Shown piece after piece: positions 15,445 through 20,945 of a stretch of 20,945 nt of DNA. The notes under the pieces are model-generated. The model was not told the origin of the DNA. It saw only the letters and a program-made list of their open reading frames with translations, and ran no database searches. Position 1 is the first letter of the stretch. Each line of letters begins with the position of its first letter. The stretch is from Inonotus obliquus (lineage: Eukaryota > Basidiomycota > Agaricomycetes > Hymenochaetales > Hymenochaetaceae), in assembly GCA_032164295.1 (NCBI GenBank), contig JAJHTX010000023.1, positions 1 through 20,945 on the forward strand. The letters are read 5' to 3'. The translations under genes were made by a program, and so were the position numbers.

Positions 15445-17553
15445 CTACCGACCCTCACTCAATCTATTTCCGAAGTCAGTGAATTTACCAATACACTTGA
15501 AAGCTATTTTAATTGAAAAACAACTTTTACAAGCCCTCGGGTGCCCAAAAGTACGAGCTATGTAAGCATTAGCATCTTTAGCGAAACCAATTTCGTTATT
15601 TTTAATTTTTTCAGCTATTACGTCCATTAGGCTAGTAATTTTCAAAGTTTCAGGTATTTTTTCATTTAAGTTACAGAGAAAACAGTTTTCTTTACCAATC
15701 TCTGCATGGTTGTGATCTCTACTTAACAACTTATTGAGATTGGTCCTAGCTACAGTATCTTCAGGTACCTCTGGTTCTAGTCCTCTAGCTTTATTGATTT
15801 CCTCCCAATTCATACCTTCAAATTCAGGATTTAAGAATTGAACCATTCTTTTTTCAGTAGCAAATCTTTCCTCTGGATTAAAATCTTGCGGAGCAGGAGT
15901 TGGAGTAGGTGTTGGAGTAGAAGTAGGAAAAGATTGTGAAGTAGGACTAGTTGGTAATTCCTCAAGATCAGGAACATAGTCTCCTTCTTCTTTTGGAAAT
16001 GGCAGAGGTGCAGGTATTCTAGCCTCAGCCAAAGGCAGAGAGTAACCATATTTGAGAAACAATTTCTGTAACTCAGAATGAACCTCTAAATTTCTATATT
16101 CTAAATAAGCTCTCACTATCTCTCCTTTACCTCTAATCCCTGATTTGTGTCTTAAATAGTCTAATAAGGCATTACCTTCCAGAGTTTGAAGGTCATAATC
16201 TATACCCATCAAATCATAAGTTTGCGCATCAAATCTACCTGAAAGGGATTTTAGTACCCTTTCCTTAGCTTTTCCTTTAGCCTCTTCAATAAGTCTAGTA
16301 TTTTCACTTGCTTTAGGAGTCTCACTTTCAGCTGTCCCAGTTACAATTAAAGAGCTAGTACCAGAGGGAACCACCACATGAATTGTTGGTATATCACCTT
16401 TAGTTACATCGGCTTTAGGAGTCTCACTTTCAGCAATACCATGTACGGTTAAAGTGCTAGAAGTAGAGGGATCTCCCACAGGAATAATAGGTATATCACC
16501 TTTAGTTACATCAGCAATTTTAATCTCTGTGGAACCTGTTGGTTCCGGTGAAGGAGAATGGTACTCAAAAGTTCCAAAGGGCCATACTTTTTTCCAAAAA
16601 TAGTTTTTAATTGGATTTGGTATGTATGAACCAAGTTTATTTGCACCCTCTTTAGTTTTATCCCTAACTTTTGATATAATTCCATCATCCTCATTTACAG
16701 GTCTTAGACGTGGTTCAGGTATCCAAGAATTCGGATAATCCCCCGGTTGCGTTTGTAAATCTAATCCTCTTGGTCTTGGTCTTCTAGGAGGCGATTCAAA
16801 CTCTGAATCTGATTCGTTTACCCAGCTACTGTAATTGGCAAAAGCAATGTAACCACCAACTATAATACCTAAAATAAGAACCCCATAGTAAACATAATTC
16901 CAATAATTAGTTTTATTTTGCGTTTCAGCACTAGTTAAGGCTTCATCATTATTACCGAAAAGGTTGTAATAACTTTTATCTTTATTTCTATATCTTTCCA
17001 TTCTCAATTTATCTAGTTCCTCTAAACGCTTATTTTCCAATTCCGCCCTTCGAATAGCTTCTCTTTCTTTAAACTTTCTAGATTCTTCCTCCTGATATTT
17101 ATCAATAATTTCCTGTAATTTAACATTAGAGTTTTTAATTTTATTTGCTTTTTCAATAGTTTGTGGGTTGGAAATAAATTTATTGTAAATTTTAATAACT
17201 AAATTTTTAGTTTTAGCTATTATATTATCATAGGCTTCAAAGAAATAGTCTATTACACCTTCACTAGCCACAAGCCTGATACCGTAAACTAAACTAAACC
17301 AAAAGGTTACATCATATTGGAAATGAAATATTTTACAAAGTATAGAGTAAGCTAAGGAGAACATAGAAGTATATGCACTCCATTTTAAAAATACTCTAAA
17401 GATTATTACTATTGGTCTAAATAATCTTATTTTCTCTAAACGGTAAATTAGTAACATCTTTGCGAAAGAAACCCCAGCAGATTTAACTGAGGCAATAAAT
17501 ATTGTTTTGTTAGATCTAATTTGTTTAATTAGATTTTTAATTGTTTTCATCAT
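15445..17553 (-). CDS. Large hypothetical membrane protein with coiled coil and repeats, 702 aa
   Basis: I do not recognise this protein. Likely membrane segments are residues about 45-75, 82-100 and 218-242 (YVYYGVLILGIIVGGYIAFA). Residues about 140-195 are a charged Glu/Lys/Arg coiled coil. Then come a Pro/Arg-rich stretch (254-262), two 34-residue tandem repeats (347-380 and 381-414, each starting ADVTKGDIP and ending AESETPK), a Pro/Thr-rich linker (535-556, PTPTPTPAP), and a C-terminal part with CFLC (624-627), HPRACKSC (671-678) and a further Cys that could bind metal. The start is ATG ATG at 17553, with CTAATCTTTTTCTGG 54 nt upstream. The stop is TAG and the frame then continues (see 14680-15363). 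Its base use is less AT-rich than the polymerases. The layout suggests a membrane-anchored protein with a long exposed domain. Confidence 0.7.
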   Translation of the reverse strand: MMKTIKNLIKQIRSNKTIFIASVKSAGVSFAKMLLIYRLEKIRLFRPIVIIFRVFLKWSAYTSMFSLAYSILCKIFHFQYDVTFWFSLVYGIRLVASEGVIDYFFEAYDNIIAKTKNLVIKIYNKFISNPQTIEKANKIKNSNVKLQEIIDKYQEEESRKFKEREAIRRAELENKRLEELDKLRMERYRNKDKSYYNLFGNNDEALTSAETQNKTNYWNYVYYGVLILGIIVGGYIAFANYSSWVNESDSEFESPPRRPRPRGLDLQTQPGDYPNSWIPEPRLRPVNEDDGIISKVRDKTKEGANKLGSYIPNPIKNYFWKKVWPFGTFEYHSPSPEPTGSTEIKIADVTKGDIPIIPVGDPSTSSTLTVHGIAESETPKADVTKGDIPTIHVVVPSGTSSLIVTGTAESETPKASENTRLIEEAKGKAKERVLKSLSGRFDAQTYDLMGIDYDLQTLEGNALLDYLRHKSGIRGKGEIVRAYLEYRNLEVHSELQKLFLKYGYSLPLAEARIPAPLPFPKEEGDYVPDLEELPTSPTSQSFPTSTPTPTPTPAPQDFNPEERFATEKRMVQFLNPEFEGMNWEEINKARGLEPEVPEDTVARTNLNKLLSRDHNHAEIGKENCFLCNLNEKIPETLKITSLMDVIAEKIKNNEIGFAKDANAYIARTFGHPRACKSCFSIKIAFKCIGKFTDFGNRLSEGR
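16312..16515 (-). repeat. Tandem repeat, two units of 34 codons
   Basis: Two adjacent 102-nt units lie within the 702-aa ORF (16414-16515 and 16312-16413). They encode matching segments that begin ADVTKGDIP and end AESETPK. The middles have diverged, so the duplication is not recent. Confidence 0.8.
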
Positions 17554-17607
17554 TTTTGTTTTGTTTTTATTTATAATTTTATATTCTAAGATTTTATCTT
17601 ATAAAAA

Positions 17608-17622
17608 CCAGAAAAAGATTAG
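17608..17622 (-). promoter_or_regulatory. CTAATCTTTTTCTGG upstream element
   Basis: On the minus strand it lies 54 nt before the ATG of the 702-aa ORF and serves as the reference copy of the element. Confidence 0.45.
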
Positions 17623-17661
17623 TTAGTTTTAGTATTTGGCAAGTACTAACAACTCACCTTG

Positions 17662-17904
17662 TTAAAATAAGGAATAATAATCTAATACTGTGTTTATAAT
17701 AAAATATAGTTTCATTCCTTCTTGAATAAGCAACATAAAAAGTATGTTGATCACAGATAAAGTATAATAACGATACTCGGAAGGAATATATTTACCTGAG
17801 TATAGTTGAACTAGCACATATATTAAATATAAACAAGCACCCATTACACCAAATATGTATAATGCGATTAAACAATATCCTATTAACATAATTAGCAGTT
17901 TCAT
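17662..17904 (-). CDS. Small hypothetical membrane protein, 80 aa
   Basis: It begins at an ATG. Residues about 3-35 are strongly hydrophobic (LLIMLIGYCLIALYIFGVMG and onward), and residues about 48-70 form a second hydrophobic segment (TLSVINILFMLLIQ). Only a short polar loop with SGKYIPSEYRYY lies between them. The product is not recognised. It lies 108 nt upstream of the 702-aa ORF on the same strand and has its own copy of the shared upstream element 48 nt before its start, so the two could be co-expressed partners in one membrane. Confidence 0.55.
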   Translation of the reverse strand: MKLLIMLIGYCLIALYIFGVMGACLYLIYVLVQLYSGKYIPSEYRYYTLSVINILFMLLIQEGMKLYFIINTVLDYYSLF

Positions 17905-17952
17905 TTATTTTTATTTATTTAAGTTTTCAAATCTAAGGTTTATGTGATCACA

Positions 17953-17966
17953 CCAGAAAAGATCTG
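17953..17966 (-). promoter_or_regulatory. CAGATCTTTTCTGG upstream element
   Basis: A diverged copy of CTAATCTTTTTCTGG, 48 nt before the ATG at 17904. The GATCTTTTCTGG part is the clearest match. Confidence 0.35.
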
Positions 17967-18081
17967 TCAGCTAACTTATTTTACACAAATTTGTTTTTAA
18001 TTTTACAAACAAAAAAAGTTATTTTCAAAAGTTTAATAAGAAAAAAACATGAAAACAAAAGTTATTAACTTAAAATAAAAA

Positions 18082-18255
18082 GTGACATTTGCTAAATTTA
18101 GAGATTGAATCTATAATTTTTATAGCTTTAGTTCAATTAGTTCTCAATTTGTTTCATTTTTTACACAAATCATTTTAGAAACTGAAAAATTTGTGGTTAA
18201 CTTAGGTAGAGCTACAGTTATAGTTAAATCTAACAGAGGTGAAATTAACTCTTAA
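18082..18255 (+). other. 57-codon relic frame, GTG start and one TGA
   Basis: This is a protein-like stretch on the plus strand (SSISSQFVSFFTQIILETEK, then FVVNLGRATVIVKSNRGE) ending at TAA 18253-18255. It is open to GTG at 18082 only if the internal TGA is read as Trp, as in code 4. It is not recognised and is probably a gene remnant. Confidence 0.25.
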
Positions 18256-18499
18256 GTAGAATTAACCTTTAATAATCTTAAATTAATTTAACGCTAAAAA
18301 AATGTTAAGTTTAAAAATTTTTATCTCGTTTTTATTGAATGAGACGAAGAAACAAATAGATAAAATTTAAATAAAACCATACGGAACAATAATTATGGTT
18401 TTGATAATAATGGTTAATATATAAAAACTTATATAGCTAATCAAGTTTAGTTTTAGGGTTTAAATTGTGCCGGTTTATTGCCCTTGTAGTCATAAGATG

Positions 18500-19571
18500 T
18501 TATATAATACTTAAACAATATAAGAGACAGGAGAGTTTAGTAATATATTTATAGGTATAAGAATTATTTATTTCATCTTGAACTGCCTCCCGTAGAAGGC
18601 ACAAACAAAATTCCGGATCTAAATTAGCTTGATATAAAACAGGTGAAGTTTGAGATTGTACACCCAAAGGATCACCTTGAGTGATAGCTGATGGAGCATT
18701 CTCAACTACAGCTTGCGGAACATCTTGGAAAGAAGGATTCAAACCTAAAGCCGAAGATGCACTAGACGAACCATTAGACAAAGGAGCTGGTAGTCCGAAT
18801 AGGTCGCTAGCTGGTAACTCAGGGACAGGTAGATTGTTTTCTCTAAGAGTTCTAATCATTTCATTGATCCCTAGTCTAGTTTGAGCCTCATCAGCTATTC
18901 TGTGTGCTCTTAATTCAATATACTCTTGCCAGGGTTCCGGTAACGGTCGAAGCGGAGAGTGGTTGCTTGAATGTAATGCAACCGAACTTTGTTCGGGACT
19001 TGTTAAATTAACCACAGCTTGTGGAGAAAGTTGTCCGAAACTAGACGGTTCATGTGACGGAGAGTCTGGAAGTCTAAGAGCTAAAGCTCTTTCTATAACC
19101 TCAGACTCTGTTAAGGGTTTAGGTCCCGCTGTGTTTCTAGGAGTCATCTCTGTTAAAGGAACATTTCCCTCATCATTCGGTAAAGTTGGACCTAAGGGCA
19201 CAACTCCCTCAGGGTCGCCTGATTTACCAAATGTAGGTAAGTAACCACAGATATAATCAAAACCAGCTTTAATAGCCGATCCTGTTGCAACAATTCCAGT
19301 TTTAATTGCTGAACCAATTGTTACAATCCCTGTCGAAATAGGAGACCACAAATATATTATTAAGCCTCCAGCAGCTACCACACCCCCCAAACACCGCAAA
19401 ATATTGCCAATTGTCTCTAATAAAACTAAATGATTTAGAAGTTTCAGTTTTCTCAGGTTCAGGATCAAAATACTTAATTGGTTGTATTTGTTCACCGTCT
19501 CTCAAGAAGTCGTACCATCTAGATTTAATTCCATTAGAGTAATCCGGTCTAGGAGGTAAATCCTGAATCAT
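18500..19571 (-). CDS. Hypothetical Pro/Ser-rich membrane protein, split by a frameshift at a G6 run
   Basis: Two overlapping frames together make one sensible protein of about 350-360 residues. The first starts at the ATG at 19571 (MIQDLPPRPDYSNGIKSRWY) and runs well to AVFGG. Downstream, at a run of six G on the minus strand (about 19384-19389), the sense passes to the other frame (VVAAGGLIIYLWSPISTGIV). Removing one G joins them. A membrane segment follows the junction, then an 11-residue near-repeat (TGIVTIGSAIK, TGIVATGSAIK), a long Pro/Ser/Leu-rich domain and a Cys-containing tail (FCLCLLREAV). The gene begins 9 nt after the stop of the 125-aa ORF, like an operon. The change could be a read error, a real mutation or programmed frameshifting. 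The function is not recognised. Confidence 0.6.
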
Positions 19572-19580
19572 TTTAAAGAT

Positions 19581-19958
19581 TTATCTATATTGTCTATAGA
19601 AACCACCATCAGGATATTCAACTGGAGTTTTCGGGTGTTTAGGAACACTTCTTAAACCGTTCTCTGCCACATTTATCAGGTAATCTAAAAATCTAGCAAC
19701 TGTATCTGTATACGTAATTTTTAGCATACTACAAAAGTCTAGCAGCCAACCTGTTAATAACTGTGCAGTAATAACTGGAGTATTAAAATAGAAAATCCAG
19801 GCAAACATTATTAAGTTAAATAATGTAAAACCTCTCATTAACCATTTAAAGGCACCACCTATTAAACTTAAAACAAATAAAACTTTGGGTGTTATAAATC
19901 TATCAAGTTTACTAAAAACAAGTATACTCCAAAAGAAGTTTTTAAGATTAGTTTTCAA
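19581..19958 (-). CDS. Hypothetical membrane protein, about 125 aa
   Basis: The start is uncertain. TTG at 19958 is the best non-ATG choice; the frame is open only 4 more codons to a TAA at 19971-19973, and the first ATG is about 40 codons in. Hydrophobic segments lie at about 25-40 and 43-70 (GFTLFNLIMFAWIFYFNTPV), with a polar tail. The order (two hydrophobic segments, then FLDYLINVAENGL) matches the N-terminal 110 residues of the 702-aa protein, which has VIDYFFEAYDNII at the corresponding place. It and the next ORF, 9 nt downstream, therefore look like a split paralogue of the 702-aa gene. The function is not recognised. Confidence 0.5.
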   Translation of the reverse strand: MKTNLKNFFWSILVFSKLDRFITPKVLFVLSLIGGAFKWLMRGFTLFNLIMFAWIFYFNTPVITAQLLTGWLLDFCSMLKITYTDTVARFLDYLINVAENGLRSVPKHPKTPVEYPDGGFYRQYR

Positions 19959-19981
19959 CGCAGAAAAGCATTACTCTCCAA

Positions 19982-20119
19982 TTAGGATGAAATAACATCT
20001 GCAGTAGTAATTGTTGGCGCTGACGCTGGAAGTGGTTTCCAGTAGACTCAAGTGGACACTCGTTTTGCAAGTTGTAGACTGCAAGCTTTTCGGAATGTAA
20101 AAACAAAATAAATTATAGT
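19982..20119 (-). CDS. Possible 45-codon ORF ending in a Pro-rich tail (TGA as Trp)
   Basis: Reading TGA as Trp, the minus strand is open from about 20119 to a TAA at 19982-19984. It gives a protein-like sequence ending WVYWKPLPASAPTITTADV plus three residues. The DNA is richer in G and C than its surroundings, like the neighbouring minus-strand genes. No ATG start is present; ATT or ATA near 20115 would be needed. It is either a small real gene, a 3' remnant, or chance. Confidence 0.25.
20026..20042. repeat. Short hairpin CTGGAA/TTCCAG
   Basis: A 6-bp perfect stem around GTGGT lies inside the possible small ORF at 19982-20119. It is one of few non-AT hairpins in the window. Confidence 0.35.
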
Positions 20120-20343
20120 TTAAAAACTAAATATTACCAGTAATATCTCATCCTGTAAAAGTAAGTTAACTATTCCTTATGTTTTATTATTGTTAATTCT
20201 TTTTATTTCTTTATACCTATTTTATATTAACTAGAATAGAGCATAAGAGAATACAAATTACTTTTTTATTGTTTAGATTTCTAAACAGAGATAGCTCTTA
20301 CATAATAAGAAGAGTTTTTATTTTTTACATTAAATTTTTTTAT

Positions 20344-20945
20344 ATGAAAAGACACGATATTTTATTTAGATCACCTGAGGTGACTAATCCATTAATTAGA
20401 AGAAATATTCTAAACTTCTTCAAAAGAACTAACTTGTTGAAAAGTAGTTTCATTAAATTAAGTATAAGCTTAAACAGCGGAAAGGAAGTGACTATATTAG
20501 TTAAAGATTCCTTTATAAATAGAACAGTTAAAGAGGAAATTAATACTTTAATTCGAAATCTTATTGATTCTTTAGCTATAAACAATATATCTTTAAAAAC
20601 TAGAGATAGGATAACTATTTTTTATACTGAATCAGACTCTGAGAGTTATTTTAACTACCAAAATAGTTTTAAAGCATACGGTAGAAGATTTTACTCTTCT
20701 CTCAGAAGAACCAGCTTAGCTAGAAGATTTTATTCTTCTCAAGCTTCTAACTCTGTATTTAAGTTTATTAATTTAGCTTACCCCATTTCAGTTTCTGATT
20801 TTAATTTAACCGAAATAACTAAACAGTTTATAACTGAATTGAAAGGTTTAAATTACGTATCTGTAATCGCTACAAATAATTTCTTATTAAGTTTATTATT
20901 AAATGGATTAATTATATTTATATTTTCGTTTATTTTAAATTTTAT
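20344..20945 (+). CDS. Unrecognised N-terminal region of a gene cut by the window end, at least 200 aa
   Basis: An ATG at 20344 opens a frame that runs uninterrupted to the last base, so the 3' end is outside the window. The first 120 residues are basic and contain FIKLSISLNSGKEVTILVKD and TRDRITIFYTESDSESYF, whose pattern resembles the 118-aa ORF at 6715-7071. That suggests an N-terminal domain of a plasmid-type DNA polymerase or its terminal protein. Residues about 116-138 hold RRFYSS twice (GRRFYSSLRRTSL then ARRFYSSQ), which looks like matrix-peptidase cleavage sites. Near the window end there is a hydrophobic stretch (NFLLSLLLNGLIIFIFSFIL). The identity would be settled by the sequence beyond 20945. 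Confidence 0.55.
   Translation, partial: MKRHDILFRSPEVTNPLIRRNILNFFKRTNLLKSSFIKLSISLNSGKEVTILVKDSFINRTVKEEINTLIRNLIDSLAINNISLKTRDRITIFYTESDSESYFNYQNSFKAYGRRFYSSLRRTSLARRFYSSQASNSVFKFINLAYPISVSDFNLTEITKQFITELKGLNYVSVIATNNFLLSLLLNGLIIFIFSFILNF

Larger units (their letters stand above)
17905..18499. other. AT-rich spacer between minus-strand genes
   Basis: Apart from the upstream element at 17953-17966 and a short plus-strand relic (18082-18255), I see no gene or strong structure. Confidence 0.5.

Noticed and set aside
15831..16694. Minus-strand ORFs of 72 and 62 codons in an alternative frame
   Set aside because: They overlap the 702-aa ORF in another phase; Leu/Gln-rich translations typical of shifted reading of repetitive sequence.
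18681..19244. Plus-strand ORFs of 67 and 93 codons
   Set aside because: Antisense shadows of the Pro/Ser-rich minus-strand gene at 18500-19571.
20340..20585. 81-codon minus-strand ORF
   Set aside because: Antisense of the longer open frame starting at 20344, which is protein-like and has an ATG.

Overview
This window looks like fungal mitochondrial DNA, most likely from a basidiomycete with a large, plasmid-invaded mitochondrial genome. The evidence is a complete intronless nad4, mitochondrial-type tRNAs (His, Cys, Lys), very AT-rich spacers, no TGA inside or ending any long ORF (compatible with code 4), and several pieces of the family B, protein-primed DNA polymerase typical of linear mitochondrial plasmids (invertrons). 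The taxonomic call is inference; no database was consulted.

Layout. (i) 1-2.8 kb: two different truncated plasmid DNA polymerase genes joined tail to tail, plus a short orphan reading frame. (ii) 2.8-4.45 kb: a tRNA region with plus-strand His, Cys and Lys, three copies of a TAGTAGTATATAA(G/T) motif, GC-rich and other hairpins, and two minus-strand Lys-like tRNAs. (iii) 4.47-7.07 kb, minus strand: a polymerase with intact palm motifs but without the front of its exonuclease domain, preceded by a 118-codon frame that may be its detached N-terminus, and followed by a small membrane protein. (iv) 7.2-8.9 kb: nad4 with its leader; a decayed second copy of the leader and first nad4 codons lies at 9.47-9.72 kb. 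(v) 9.8-13.2 kb: relic reading frames, a small membrane protein, a structured AT-rich spacer, and a 478-codon membrane protein. (vi) 13.2-13.8 kb: a second copy of the promoter-like motif plus tRNA-like block. (vii) 14.0-20.1 kb, minus strand: a cluster of unrecognised genes, many with membrane segments and Pro/Ser-rich domains. (viii) 20.34 kb to the end, plus strand: the start of another gene whose N-terminus resembles the 118-codon frame.

How the parts relate. nad4 and the three plus-strand tRNAs are normal mitochondrial genes. The remainder looks like layered insertions of plasmid-type elements. The polymerases are mostly broken. The minus-strand cluster at 14-20 kb is better preserved and shares a short element (consensus CTAATCTTTTTCTGG) about 50-65 nt before four start codons, so it may be one expression unit family. 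Its 125-codon ORF plus the frameshifted ORF beside it match the layout of the single 702-codon ORF, which suggests duplication of a membrane-protein module. I do not recognise these membrane proteins. They are the most likely place for an undescribed system.
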